Shown piece after piece: positions 43,842 to 52,548 of a stretch of DNA of 64,000 nucleotides. The stretch comes from Methanothrix harundinacea 6Ac (GTDB lineage Archaea; Halobacteriota; Methanosarcinia; Methanotrichales; Methanotrichaceae). Position numbers and translations under genes: made by a program. The notes under the pieces were generated by a model. That model was given only the letters and a program-made list of their open reading frames with translations, did no database searches and had not been told where the DNA came from. The stretch spans positions 806,001 to 870,000 of the forward strand of contig NC_017527.1 in the NCBI RefSeq assembly GCF_000235565.1. Direction: 5' to 3'. Position 1 is the first letter of the stretch. Each line of letters opens with the position of its first letter.

Positions 43842-44387
43842 ATGGCAGTCGACACCACCAAGAACGCTGTACCCTTTGAGATGGCCCAGATCCCGGGGCC
43901 TGAGATGGCTAAGGCCTACAACACCGCGGTGATTGGGGCCATCATCAAGAAGGCGAAGAGGCCCCTCCTCGTGGTGGGGGCCGAGCTCTTCGAGGACCCC
44001 GTGATGTTCGATAAGGCGATCGCCATCGGGAAGACTGGAGTTCCCATTGCGGCCACCGCCCACTCCATCAAGGGCTTCGTCGAGCGGGGCTACACCGAGA
44101 ACGTAACCATGATCGGCCTGCACCCCCTGACCAACTACCTCCGGTTCAAGGACTGGCAGGGGCTGGACGGGAAGGGCCAGTACGACGTGGTGATCTTCAC
44201 GGGGATCTTCTACAAGTTCGCCAGCGCCATGTTCTCGACGCTGAAGAACTTCAACCGGGATATCAAGCGGGTCTCCATCGACCGGTACTACCACGTCAAC
44301 GCCGACATGACCTTCGGAAACCTGGCCTTCGACCCGGAGAAGTACCACGAGGCTGTAGACGAGGTCATCGCAAAGCTGAAGGCGTGA
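43842..44387 (+). CDS. cdhB: CO dehydrogenase/acetyl-CoA synthase epsilon subunit
   Basis: The 181-residue epsilon subunit that binds CdhA in the alpha2epsilon2 subcomplex and may take part in FAD or electron handling. KAYNTAVIGAIIKKAKRPLL, VVGAELFEDPVMFDKAIAIG and TGVPIAATAHSIKGFVERGY match the family (DHS-like fold). GGAGGCGATAAAA precedes the ATG, 13 bases after cdhA. A CCCC-ATTTTTT-GGGG hairpin with a T run follows the stop by about 12 bases, so the first transcript may end here. Confidence 0.95.
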   Translation: MAVDTTKNAVPFEMAQIPGPEMAKAYNTAVIGAIIKKAKRPLLVVGAELFEDPVMFDKAIAIGKTGVPIAATAHSIKGFVERGYTENVTMIGLHPLTNYLRFKDWQGLDGKGQYDVVIFTGIFYKFASAMFSTLKNFNRDIKRVSIDRYYHVNADMTFGNLAFDPEKYHEAVDEVIAKLKA

Positions 44388-44894
44388 TCTCCCACCCCAT
44401 TTTTTGGGGGATGATCCGACGCTTAGACCCAGCGGATCGATCAAAATCGAGATGATCGAGCTCATGAAACTCGGATGATCCGGGTTTGAGCTCTGTATGG
44501 CAGCGGAGGGGGGCGAAGATGGGCGGGGTCAAGGCCGGCGGTCCATCGCTGGGAGATCCCGCCCCAGAGCCTCGGCTCAAGTGGCCAGAACGATGGACCG
44601 ATGATATGGAGGGTGATGGCTTGACCTCCTTTGCCCTCTGGTTTGCCTGCGGACTTCTGACAGGGCCACGAAAACGGGCGACGGATCTCTTGACCTCCTT
44701 CGTCCTCCCTCCGACTTCCATGCATCCAGATCGAGGCTTTGAAAGATCTCATCCTCTCAGGAGGGTACGAGCGGCTCTATTTTTCCTTAAAACGGTCCGT
44801 GAGAGGTTTCTAATCAGCGGAAATGGGCGTGAATGCCGCTTCGAAATATGCGAATTTTGTTCTGATCATGGAATCCCAGACGGGAGTTGTAGAA
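44388..44894 (+). other. long gap between cdhB and cdhC
   Basis: It begins with a T-run hairpin (about 44393-44410), a likely terminator or attenuator. The remainder has overlapping open frames in several phases without ribosome sites or motifs, so I call no gene. A possible TATA-like CCTTAAAA (about 44784-44791) would give cdhC its own promoter with a leader of about 80 bases. GGGAG lies before the cdhC ATG. Confidence 0.5.
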
Positions 44895-46301
44895 ATGGCA
44901 GAAGAAATCGAACTGGACATGTCCCCCATGTACGAGGGGGAGCGGATCAGGAAAGGCGATATCTGGGTAGAGATGGGCGGTCCGAAGGCGAAGGCCTTCG
45001 AGCTCTCGGTCGCAGGGTCGATGAACGAGGTTCAGGACGGTAAGGTTACTGTGGTGGGCCCCGACATCAGCGCGATCCCCGAGGGTAGCACCATCCCCTT
45101 CGGCATGATCTTCAAGGTGGCCGGCGAGCTCATCGAGAAGGACTTGGAGTCGATCATAGAGCGGCGGAACCACGCTCTTCTCTCCTACGTCCACGGCCTG
45201 ATGCACTTAAACCAGCGTGATGCGATCTGGATGAGAGCGGGCCTCGACCTGAAGAAGGCTGGAGTAACTTCCTTTGAGCAGGTCTTCAAGAACGTCATGA
45301 ACCTCTACAAGGCTGAGATGCCCTTCATCGAGAAGATGGAGGTCACAGTCCTGACGGACCCCGCGGCCGTGGAGAAGGGTCTTGAGCAGGCCCACGCCGC
45401 CTACCACGCGAGGGACGAGCGGGCTAAGGGGCTCCACGACGAGGAGGTTGACGTCTTCTACGGCTGCACTCTCTGTCAGGCCTTCGCCCCGACGAGCGCC
45501 TGCTGCGTCACCCCCGACAGGCCATCGCTCTGCGGAGCCATCACCTGGTTCGACGGCCGTGCTGCGGCGAAGGTGGACCCCGAGGGCCCCCAGTTCGCGA
45601 TCCCCAAGACCGGGGTCATCGACGAGATCGCCGGCGAGTACGAATCTGTGAACGAGATGGCAGGTTCGAGATCCGGCGGCGAGTATTCGAGGATGGCTCT
45701 GTACACCTTCTTCGACGCCCCCCACACTTCCTGCGGCTGCTTCGAGACGATCGGCTTCTACATGCCCGAGGTGGACGGGATCGGCGTCGTCGACCGTGAC
45801 TTCAGGAACCCGACCCCGAACGGTCTTCCCTTCTCGACCATGGCCGGCCAGGCTGGCGGCGGCAAGCAGGTAGTCGGGTTCCTGGGCATGGGGATTCTCT
45901 ACTACTTCTCGCCGAAGTTCCTCCAGGCTGATGGCGGCTGGAGACGTATCGTCTGGATGCCGAAGCAGCTCAAGGAGCGGGTGAAGGACGGTATCGACCC
46001 CGAGATGTTCAGTAAGATCGCGACCGAAGAGGACGCGCCAGACCTTGCTGCTCTGAAGGCCTTCCTTCTGAAGGTCGACCACCCCGTCGTCGACGGCGTC
46101 GAGCGGAAGGTCGACGGCAAGAAGGTCACCGAGGGCTGGAAGGTGGAGGACCCGTCGGAGTACGAGGAGCAGGTGATCGCCTTCATCGAGGAGACGGGCG
46201 GCGACATCGACGTCGATGCGATCAAGGCGAAGCTGAACATGAGCGAGGGCCAGTTCATGCAGGTGATCGAGTACCTGCAGAACGAGGGCATACTGGAGTA
46301 A
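44895..46301 (+). CDS. cdhC: acetyl-CoA synthase (CdhC, beta subunit), without its usual C-terminal tail
   Basis: Beta subunit with the Ni-Ni-[4Fe-4S] A-cluster that makes or breaks the acetyl C-C and thioester bonds. A-cluster cysteines are in VDVFYGCTLCQAF (about 190) and DAPHTSCGCFET (about 278). GAITWFDGRAAAKVDPEGPQ and GQAGGGKQVVGFLGMG are further family segments. The frame begins at 44823; I choose ATG 44895 (GGGAG upstream), which gives the usual start MAEEIELDMSPMYEGERIRK and 468 residues. The C-terminus differs from Methanosarcina CdhC as I recall it: instead of an Ala/Pro-rich linker and GGIKL tail it ends in a small helical segment (AIKAKLNMSEGQFMQVIEYL). The tail appears as the next gene. 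Confidence 0.95.
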   Translation: MAEEIELDMSPMYEGERIRKGDIWVEMGGPKAKAFELSVAGSMNEVQDGKVTVVGPDISAIPEGSTIPFGMIFKVAGELIEKDLESIIERRNHALLSYVHGLMHLNQRDAIWMRAGLDLKKAGVTSFEQVFKNVMNLYKAEMPFIEKMEVTVLTDPAAVEKGLEQAHAAYHARDERAKGLHDEEVDVFYGCTLCQAFAPTSACCVTPDRPSLCGAITWFDGRAAAKVDPEGPQFAIPKTGVIDEIAGEYESVNEMAGSRSGGEYSRMALYTFFDAPHTSCGCFETIGFYMPEVDGIGVVDRDFRNPTPNGLPFSTMAGQAGGGKQVVGFLGMGILYYFSPKFLQADGGWRRIVWMPKQLKERVKDGIDPEMFSKIATEEDAPDLAALKAFLLKVDHPVVDGVERKVDGKKVTEGWKVEDPSEYEEQVIAFIEETGGDIDVDAIKAKLNMSEGQFMQVIEYLQNEGILE

Positions 46302-46346
46302 GAATTTATAGTATCTCTGTATTTGAGGGTGTAGGAGGTTATAGGA

Positions 46347-46541
46347 ATGGCCAAGAAACTGTCACTGAAGCTGAAGTCGAAGGAACCTGGAGCACCTGCC
46401 GCGGCGGCTCCGGCCGCAGCAGCAGCCCCGGCGGCAGGAGCTGCCCCCGCCTTTGCCATGTCGGCGGGCGGAGCGGGCGGGATCAAGCTGATCCTCAAGG
46501 ACGCCAAGGTTACCATCGAGAAGGTGACGCTCGCCAAGTGA
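46347..46541 (+). CDS. free-standing CdhC-tail-like protein
   Basis: A 64-residue protein: basic start (MAKKLSLKLKSKEP), an Ala/Pro-rich linker of about 22 residues, then SAGGAGGIKLILKDAKVTIE and a short end. The last part closely resembles the C-terminal tail of Methanosarcina CdhC, from memory. GGAGG lies about eight bases before the ATG, and the gene follows cdhC by 45 bases, so it is probably cotranscribed. No frameshift links the two, since cdhC ends with its own distinct segment. It may complete the beta subunit in trans or bind another subunit. cdhD and cdhE are not in the window. Confidence 0.75.
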   Translation: MAKKLSLKLKSKEPGAPAAAAPAAAAAPAAGAAPAFAMSAGGAGGIKLILKDAKVTIEKVTLAK

Positions 46542-47032
46542 GCGTCCACCTCTTCTTCATTTATCCTCCCTTCCTCTCCTCCCGTTCTCTCTCCTCCACC
46601 TGGTCCTAAGCCCGGCAGTTCGTAGGGGAAACTCCGTCCATCTCCCGGGCAGCCTCTCCTTCTGGACGGCCTCTCTCACGATTTTCCCTACCTCCCCGGC
46701 CCCGGGGGCTTCAGGCCCCCCCGTGGCCCTCTCCTCGCTTCCTGGTCGGCGGGGCTGGCCGGAAGATCGGGGCCTTATTTTACCGCAGGCCTCTTAATTT
46801 TCCCACCTCCGGCGCTCCACGAGGATCGAGGAGACCCTCAAAGGATATGGAGGAGGGCCCTCCAGATCAGGCCGGTGGGGGGAAGGGGAGGTCCCAAGAT
46901 CCGCCAGAATTATTATTCGATACCAAAAATGACCAGAAGGGAACGTTTAAGTATTAGTTTCTCAGGTAGGTTACTCTCAAATGAAAAGGATGGTTGGACG
47001 GAGTCGGCGTGGTTTAAAAAGGAGGATATAAG
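46542..47032 (+). promoter_or_regulatory. intergenic region with terminator-like tract and hdrED promoter
   Basis: Directly after the small gene lies about 65 bases of nearly pure C/T (46545-46610). The next 300 bases are GC-rich with no recognised gene. A TATA-like GTTTAAGTATTAG (about 46942-46954) precedes hdrE by about 80 bases, and GGAGGATATAAG is its ribosome site. Confidence 0.5.
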
Positions 47033-47785
47033 ATGGCGTTTTACACCCTTGGTCTCACCTTCGGGATCGTGATAGCCCTTACCGTAGCAACCTTGGCAAT
47101 CTGGATCTACGGCCTCTACTTCAACTTCAAAAAGTGGGGGATGGGGTCGACCGGTTATCAGGACGAGCTTCGAAACAGCTTCTGGCTATTTATTGCAACA
47201 TGGATTCATCAGGCCTTCAAAGACGGCGTCTGGGTATTTGTCAAAACCCTCATCCTCGACGTCCTCCTTCTCAGGCGGACCCTGAGGAGGAGCCCCATCA
47301 GATGGGTGATGCACATGACCATATTCTACGGTTTTGTCGCCCTCGCCGCCATGTCTGGCTTCGCCCTCTTTATGGACATAATTGAGCACTTCAACCTCTT
47401 GGGGCTCGCCCACGAGGCTGAGATGGTGAAGGAAATGATGGCTCTCCCCTTCGACATCTTCGGCTACCTCCTCCTCTTCGGGGCGACGATAGGGGTCGCG
47501 AGGAGGATCTTCCTCCGAGAGGTGCGGTCCAGGACCTCGGCCTACGACGTGGTCCTCCTAGGCGGAGTATTTCTGATCACCATCACAGGCTTCTATGCCC
47601 AATGGATGCGGGGCAACTCCTTCCTCGTCGGAGACGTCTTCGCGTACCCGATATACGCTCCCCACTTCGCCCTAGTCCATACGATCCTGGCCTTGGCCCT
47701 CTTCGTAGTGATCCTTCCCTGGAGCAAGTACATGCACATAATAGCTGCACCGATGACGATTCTAGCAAACAGAGGAGGCGAGTAA
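47033..47785 (+). CDS. hdrE: heterodisulfide reductase subunit E (cytochrome b)
   Basis: Membrane b-type cytochrome subunit that takes electrons from reduced methanophenazine. The 250-residue protein has about five hydrophobic helices: LGLTFGIVIALTVATLAIWI, then MHMTIFYGFVALAAMSGFAL, IFGYLLLFGATIGVA, VVLLGGVFLITITGFYAQWM and LVHTILALALFVVILPW. Histidines in or near helices (MH, EHFNLL, PHFALVH, MHI) are candidate haem ligands. GGAGGATATAAG precedes the ATG. The next gene, hdrD, starts one base after its stop. The pair works as HdrDE in the membrane. Confidence 0.95.
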   Translation: MAFYTLGLTFGIVIALTVATLAIWIYGLYFNFKKWGMGSTGYQDELRNSFWLFIATWIHQAFKDGVWVFVKTLILDVLLLRRTLRRSPIRWVMHMTIFYGFVALAAMSGFALFMDIIEHFNLLGLAHEAEMVKEMMALPFDIFGYLLLFGATIGVARRIFLREVRSRTSAYDVVLLGGVFLITITGFYAQWMRGNSFLVGDVFAYPIYAPHFALVHTILALALFVVILPWSKYMHIIAAPMTILANRGGE

Positions 47786-47786
47786 G

Positions 47787-49163
47787 ATGGCAGAAGCAGG
47801 AAAAGAGAAGAAGCCCCTCGTATCAGGATTCCTCATGTCCACCCAGCTGATGGAGCTGGACGGATGCACCCGATGCCAGGAGTGCATGAAGTGGTGTCCG
47901 ACCTTCGACGTGAGGCAGGACCGCCCCGAGATCACCCCCATGTACAAGATCGCCAAGTTCAGGGAACTCCTGGGAAGCCAGCACGGCCTCCGGGCGAAGC
48001 TCTTCGGCCCCAAGCCCCTCAACGAGGATGAGATCAACAGGTTCACGGAAGATACCTACTACTGCACCACCTGTGGGGTCTGCGGCACCGTCTGCGAGTC
48101 CGGGATCAACACCGTCGAGCTCTGGGAGGCGATGAGGCCAAACCTCGTAGCTCGGGGGAACGGCCCCTACGGGAAGCAGTCCTTCTTCCCCGGCCTCCTC
48201 GGAAAGGACAGGAACCCCTTCCAGGCAAAGCAGGAGGAGCGGCTCTGCTGGGTTCCCAGTGATGCCACCGTTCTGGAGTCGTCGGAGATCGCCTACTTCG
48301 CCGGCTGCACCGCTGCCTATAGGCAGCAGGCCCTCGCCGTCGCCTCCGTCCGGCTGATGAACGCCCTGGAGATACCCTTCTGCATGCTCGGAAAGGACGA
48401 GTGGTGCTGCTCTTCGGCTCTGGTGAGGACGGGCCAGCGGAACATCATGAAAGAACATGCAGTCCACAACGTCGATGCTCTAAAGGATCGCGGGGTAAGG
48501 ACGGTCCTATACGCTTGTGCGGGTTGTCAGAGAACCGCCACCATCGACTGGCCTAGGTGGTACGAGGGCTACATCCCCTACAAGAACATCCCCCTCTCCG
48601 TTTACCTGAGGGAGAAGATCAGGAGCGGCGAGGTGGAGTGGAAGCGGCCCCTCAACTTCAAGGTCACCTACCACGACCCCTGCCACAACGGTAGGCACCT
48701 GATGCACGTCAATGGGAGGGACGTGGCCTTTGAGGCCCCCAGGGACATCCTGAAGTCCATCCCCGGGGTTCAGTTCGAGGACATGGCCCGTTCCAGGGAG
48801 TTCCAGAGGTGCTGTGGCGCTGGCGGCGGCGTCAAGGCCGGGATCCCCGATCTCGCCCTCGACTGCGCCAAGGCGAGGATGGGCGACGCCCAGCTGATAG
48901 CAGCGGACGTGATCACCAGCACCTGTCCCTTCTGCAGGCGGAACATCATGGACGGGAGAGCAGCGATGGAAGGATGCGACGTCAAGGTCTTGGACGTAGT
49001 CGAGATGATGACTGCAGCCATGGGCTTGGACATCACGATCCCCGACAATCCCTACATGAAGTTCCAGGAGCAGGACGTTCTGGTATGCGATGAGGACGTC
49101 TGCAAGGTCGAGACGATCGAGAGGAAGGCTGAAGGGAAGGACCTAGTAGGAGAGGCCCACTGA
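47787..49163 (+). CDS. hdrD: heterodisulfide reductase subunit D
   Basis: Catalytic subunit that reduces the CoM-S-S-CoB heterodisulfide in the last step of methanogenesis, conserving energy with HdrE. Two N-terminal 4Fe-4S motifs, CTRCQECMKWCP (about 27) and CTTCGVCGTVCES (about 92), are followed by two CCG domains carrying the non-cubane clusters: DEWCCSSALV with CAGCQ, and FQRCCGAGGG with STCPFC (about 350-380). At 458 residues it is slightly longer than I expect, with a polar C-terminal tail. GAGGAGG precedes the ATG. Confidence 0.97.
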   Translation: MAEAGKEKKPLVSGFLMSTQLMELDGCTRCQECMKWCPTFDVRQDRPEITPMYKIAKFRELLGSQHGLRAKLFGPKPLNEDEINRFTEDTYYCTTCGVCGTVCESGINTVELWEAMRPNLVARGNGPYGKQSFFPGLLGKDRNPFQAKQEERLCWVPSDATVLESSEIAYFAGCTAAYRQQALAVASVRLMNALEIPFCMLGKDEWCCSSALVRTGQRNIMKEHAVHNVDALKDRGVRTVLYACAGCQRTATIDWPRWYEGYIPYKNIPLSVYLREKIRSGEVEWKRPLNFKVTYHDPCHNGRHLMHVNGRDVAFEAPRDILKSIPGVQFEDMARSREFQRCCGAGGGVKAGIPDLALDCAKARMGDAQLIAADVITSTCPFCRRNIMDGRAAMEGCDVKVLDVVEMMTAAMGLDITIPDNPYMKFQEQDVLVCDEDVCKVETIERKAEGKDLVGEAH

Positions 49164-49349
49164 GCCCTTGAGGATCAGGCCCGGGTATTTTCCGGCCCCG
49201 GGCCTTCAATTTCTCCTCTTTTTCATCTCCGGAAGGATCGTCTATCCATCCGTTGATCCCCTTAAACCTACAGATCGCCGTTTTTGCTCGTCCCTATCAT
49301 GAAATAAAAAGATTAGAGGTATCTGCAGCGATCCTGGAGGGTCTGCCCA

Positions 49350-50006
49350 TCAACCGATCCTCTTCCAGTGCTCGTGCTCGTGGGTCCAGAGGTCTTTATT
49401 CATCTCCACCAGTCTGCGGAAGTGTTCCCTCATCTCCCGGTGGACTTCCTCTTGCTCGGGATAGACCTTCTTCTCCCTGATCGCCTCGACGAGGGACTCT
49501 CCGAGAGCGAAGGCCTTCTCCTCCGCGGCCTCCATCTCCCCCGGTATCCGGGGCGAGGCTCCCGCCTCCCCGACGACGTTGGCCCCGAAGCCGATCAGGA
49601 TCTTGTTCAGGTAGCCTGTCACCTCTCCCGAGGCGGGGCTTCCCGCGGTGGCCACCGAGCAGCCGTACTTGCCGGTGAGGAGCTGACAGTGGACGGCATC
49701 GGCCATCCTGTCCACCAGTGTCTTCATCTGGGCTGTGACGGTCTGGAAGTAGTTGGGCGATCCGAGGACCAGCCCGTCGCACCCCAGGATCTTCTGGTAT
49801 AGCTCGTCGAAATCGTCGTCGTATACGCATCTGCCTGTAGCAAAGCAGGTGGCACAGGCGTTGCAGTACTTGATATCGAGCTTGCAGAGGTCGACCAGCT
49901 CCGTCTCCGCCCCTCCCTCTCGGGCTCCTTCCAGGACTGCCTTCACGAGCCTCAGGGTCTGGCTCTTGGAGCCCCGAGGGCTCGCATTTATGCCGATGAT
50001 CTTCAA
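49350..50006 (-). CDS. iron-sulfur flavoprotein (Isf-type NADPH-dependent FMN reductase)
   Basis: A 218-residue flavodoxin-like redox protein. NASPRGSKSQTLRLV is the FMN phosphate loop. CNACATCFATGRC (about 48-60) is the compact Isf-type CX2CX2CX5C motif for a 4Fe-4S cluster. GLVLGSPNYFQTVTAQMKTL and TAGSPASGEV are further FMN contacts. Isf of Methanosarcina accepts electrons from ferredoxin and reduces O2 or peroxide, or other acceptors. TTG at 50006 has AGGTGA eight bases upstream. It is convergent with hdrD; cooperation with CODH or ferredoxin is plausible but not shown. Confidence 0.9.
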   Translation of the reverse strand: MKIIGINASPRGSKSQTLRLVKAVLEGAREGGAETELVDLCKLDIKYCNACATCFATGRCVYDDDFDELYQKILGCDGLVLGSPNYFQTVTAQMKTLVDRMADAVHCQLLTGKYGCSVATAGSPASGEVTGYLNKILIGFGANVVGEAGASPRIPGEMEAAEEKAFALGESLVEAIREKKVYPEQEEVHREMREHFRRLVEMNKDLWTHEHEHWKRIG

Positions 50007-50239
50007 AACCCATTCACCTCAAGTCCGTCTTCTGAAGGAGGTTATCCTCCACCCCCATAGAAAAGTCTTCTCTCCGTCTCGTATTGGGTCTGGCTCAGGG
50101 GTCGTCACCGGATCGACCATCTCATCTCTCTTAAGAGGAGGGTTGGGGGGCTATGGGATGACGCCTCATATAAGCCAGCGGTTCTGCCTGGAAGGGAACC
50201 AAACTCCCCATCCCAGGTACGTTGATATCGACATCGTGT

Positions 50240-50620
50240 CTAACCCATCACCAACGAGTACCTCGTTCTATAGTAGTACCCGGTGGGATACCTGTAGTAT
50301 GGGTAGTAGTAGCTGTACGGTGGAGAATACGAATAATAGTAGCTGCTCGGGTAGTAGTAGGTGTAATAGTACCCGCTCGGGTAGTAGTAGGCGTAGGGAT
50401 AATAGGTGTAAGGATAATAGTCGTAGGGATAATAGGTGTAGCTGTAATAAGAGCTGTAATAAGAGTCCCAGGGAGAGAGCCAGTCGTGGGGAGGGGTATG
50501 ATCTGGAGGAGCGATAGAGGATCTCGGACCTTCATCTCCCGGAGGATGGGCGGAAGCGGTGGCGCAGAGGAGCGCCAGGGCCACTATAGGTAGCATAATA
50601 ATTGCCTTAATAACTAACAC
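50240..50620 (-). CDS. Tyr-rich secreted small protein, paralogue 1
   Basis: A 126-residue protein: signal peptide (about 1-24, AIIMLPIVALALLCATASA), a Pro-rich segment, then about 75 residues very rich in Tyr, with Ser and Pro (YYSSYYSYTYYPYDYYPYTY and similar), ending YRYPTGYYYRTRYSLVMG. The start is unclear: a GTG at 50620 opens the frame, while the paralogue has ATG four codons on, where this gene has ATT. The leader sequence of the two is nearly identical. Not related to a known family in my memory; it could be a sheath, adhesion or aromatic-fibre protein. Confidence 0.7.
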   Translation of the reverse strand: MLVIKAIIMLPIVALALLCATASAHPPGDEGPRSSIAPPDHTPPHDWLSPWDSYYSSYYSYTYYPYDYYPYTYYPYAYYYPSGYYYTYYYPSSYYYSYSPPYSYYYPYYRYPTGYYYRTRYSLVMG

Positions 50621-50879
50621 CCCAACTCTCTGAGGGGCGATCCGAGTATTAAAGCCTGTTGCTCCTGCTCGTCTCTTTTGGGAAGTTGGGCGGATCGGAA
50701 GATATCGGGATGGAGTTAGATACGTTCAGGGGGCGCCTCAGAGCCTGATCTGGATAATCCTTGGCGTACGGTCAGAAGGGCATGGGGGGCGACGGCTCCC
50801 TTCCCCAGGCCAGGAGGGCGGATTGGGAGGAGCCTACGTTCGTCATCGATGGCAGCGAGAGATCTTCCTCGGCGGGTCC

Positions 50880-51251
50880 TCAACCTATGACCAAAGGATA
50901 ACCGGCCCTGCCATAGAAGTACCCCGTGGGGTACCTGTAGTAGCTGTACGGAAAGTAGTACCAGGTGTAATAGCGGCCCATCGGGTATGGATAGGTATAA
51001 TAATAACCCGCCGGCCTGGAGTGCGCGAAGCAGGATCTTTTATGGTAGCAGTAATCGTAGGGGCAGTTGGCTTGGCTGGAGAACGACTTATAGTTCGAGG
51101 GAGACAACCAGCCCTTCGGTGGCTCCTTTTTATACAGAGACTCGGTCCCATCCCCCGACCCCCCGCAACATGGAGAATCTGCGGCTCCAGTGGTGCAGAG
51201 GAGCCCCAGGGCCAACAGTGGAAGTAAGATCATAGCCTTCATAGCTAACAC
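50880..51251 (-). CDS. Tyr-rich secreted small protein, paralogue 2
   Basis: A 123-residue paralogue of the preceding gene in tandem. The signal peptide (MKAMILLPLLALGLLCTTGA) is followed by a Cys-containing segment (DSPCCGG, NCPYDYCYHKRSC), then the Tyr/Pro-rich end YYTYPYPMGRYYTWYYFPYS and YRYPTGYFYGRAGYPLVIG. ATG at 51242 after GGGGTG is an alternative to GTG 51251. The shared leader (ATCGCCCCT, then GGGGTGTTAG) suggests common control. Cysteines may form disulfides not present in paralogue 1. Confidence 0.7.
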   Translation of the reverse strand: MLAMKAMILLPLLALGLLCTTGAADSPCCGGSGDGTESLYKKEPPKGWLSPSNYKSFSSQANCPYDYCYHKRSCFAHSRPAGYYYTYPYPMGRYYTWYYFPYSYYRYPTGYFYGRAGYPLVIG

Positions 51252-51462
51252 CCCAGAATTTAGGGGCGATCAAAGTATTAAAGTCTGTTGCTCCTGCTAG
51301 GCTCTTTTAGTAAGTTGCCGGCATCGGGTCGGGGGCAGGGCCAACGGCTGAGGTCCTCCAGAGGAAGCCCCCCCAATTGACCATTTTTCCTCAGATCGGA
51401 TAGAGGATCGGGCCACGCCCTTGGCGCTTCCTCGATCTTCCATGCCATGAACGATAACGGCA

Positions 51463-51711
51463 TCATCCGATCTTCTTCAGGTACCTCGTCAGGTATATGA
51501 ACGCCACCGCGCCGACGGTGGCTGCTATGATCGATCCCACAAAGCCGTGGGCAGAGAGGCCCACCAGCCCGAAGAGAAAACCGCCAACGAAGGCTCCGAT
51601 GACCCCCATCACCATGTTCCCTACAAGGCCGAAACCCTTCCCTCGTGTGATGCGGCCTGCCAACCAGCCTGCGATGATCCCAATGATCAGAAACCAGAGC
51701 CAACTGAACAT
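51463..51711 (-). CDS. GlsB/YeaQ/YmgE family membrane protein
   Basis: An 82-residue protein with three hydrophobic helices and the family pattern: WFLIIGIIAGWLAGRITRG, then GLVGNMVMGVIGAFVGGFLF and GFVGSIIAATVGAVAFIYLT. In bacteria it is a stress-associated protein of unclear role. GGAGGATCTGAAT precedes the ATG. It ends in a basic KKIG tail, facing the cytoplasm. Confidence 0.88.
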   Translation of the reverse strand: MFSWLWFLIIGIIAGWLAGRITRGKGFGLVGNMVMGVIGAFVGGFLFGLVGLSAHGFVGSIIAATVGAVAFIYLTRYLKKIG

Positions 51712-52191
51712 ATTCAGATCCTCCTGCCTGATTTAGGATCTAAAAGGAGCTCTGGGGTTAAAGACTTTTGGTAACTGATCAAATTCAGGTGAATACCGAT
51801 GCACCATTTAAAGAGAAGGACTCTTCCATTCAATTCCACAGTAGGCCAGGAGAACAGCCCCTGGGCGACCGATCGGGAATGAGGAGGCCCCAGGGGTCCA
51901 CCACCTCTTTCCCGGCTCTCCGGCGATAGGGAGTTATGCAATGTACGCATTTAGCTCGCCAGAGAGCTCTCGGGGCGGCGGGTCCCCCAAAACATCCTTG
52001 AAGCTGGGTAGATCTTCCCGCCCCGGGCCCCATGCGCTTTGCAGCGATGATGGTGACGGAAGGGTTGAGGTTAACGATCAGCCGCGGATTTCAGGGCCGG
52101 GGCAGGAAGTCGGATCTACGGTTATCAGTCATTGAGTATTAACTTATCGATCAAAAAAACGTATCTACTAATATTATAAAGAATTTTTTTG
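51712..52191. other. intergenic region, no gene seen
   Basis: The 480 bases between the GlsB-type gene and the remnant at 52192 show no convincing frame, tRNA or repeat. The last 60 bases (52130-52190) are strongly AT-rich, in contrast to the GC-rich rest, and coincide with the end of the truncated gene. Confidence 0.4.
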
Positions 52192-52548
52192 TTACAACGC
52201 CCGAGATCGGGGTGATGGGGAGGAGGTGCGAGCCGGTCTGGAGCCGATACCGCACGTCACCATGAACTCGGACATGTCATGGAGCATCCCCGGGTCGTTT
52301 GTCGGCACCCCCGGCGGGATGGTGATCCCCCGGAAGAACCTCTTTCGGGAGAAGCCTTCGGCCTGGCCCGTCCTCGCGTTAATCTCCTCGGCTACATAGC
52401 CGTTGGTCGTTCCGGCGATGATGACGACGGTTCCAGATTTCAGGGCAGCTTCGACGGCTGGATGGATCGTCAGGGCTTTTCCGATCAGATGCTTTAGCGT
52501 TGCTGGGGGGCGGACGAATGATCTGATGGGCCGCGTATTTGCTACCAT
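52192..52548 (-). pseudogene. conserved archaeal protein remnant (GTTNGYVAEEI family)
   Basis: From ATG 52548 the frame reads RPPATLKHLIGKALTIHPAV, then LKSGTVVIIAGTTNGYVAEE, GFSRKRFFRGITIPPG, a pattern I associate with a conserved methanogen protein of unknown role. After PPG the sequence loses that character and ends in a Ser/Pro/Arg-rich stretch at a TAA, next to AT-rich DNA, so the C-terminus appears lost or replaced. It is divergent from the PadR-FmdE fusion gene. Family recognition is from memory only. Confidence 0.5.

Noticed and set aside
44486-45043. A 185-codon frame in the cdhB-cdhC gap
   Set aside because: It overlaps the cdhC start in another frame and shows no family pattern; a lost cooC-like gene was considered but no P-loop is present.
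46545-46610. Polypyrimidine tract as a possible origin or RNA element
   Set aside because: No repeats or origin-type boxes and no orc1/cdc6 gene nearby; it is only a C/T-rich stretch after a gene.
50270-50480. Repetitive GTAGTAG-type tract that looked like a short tandem repeat or CRISPR-like array
   Set aside because: It is the codon pattern of the Tyr-rich coding region on the minus strand; there are no regular spacers.
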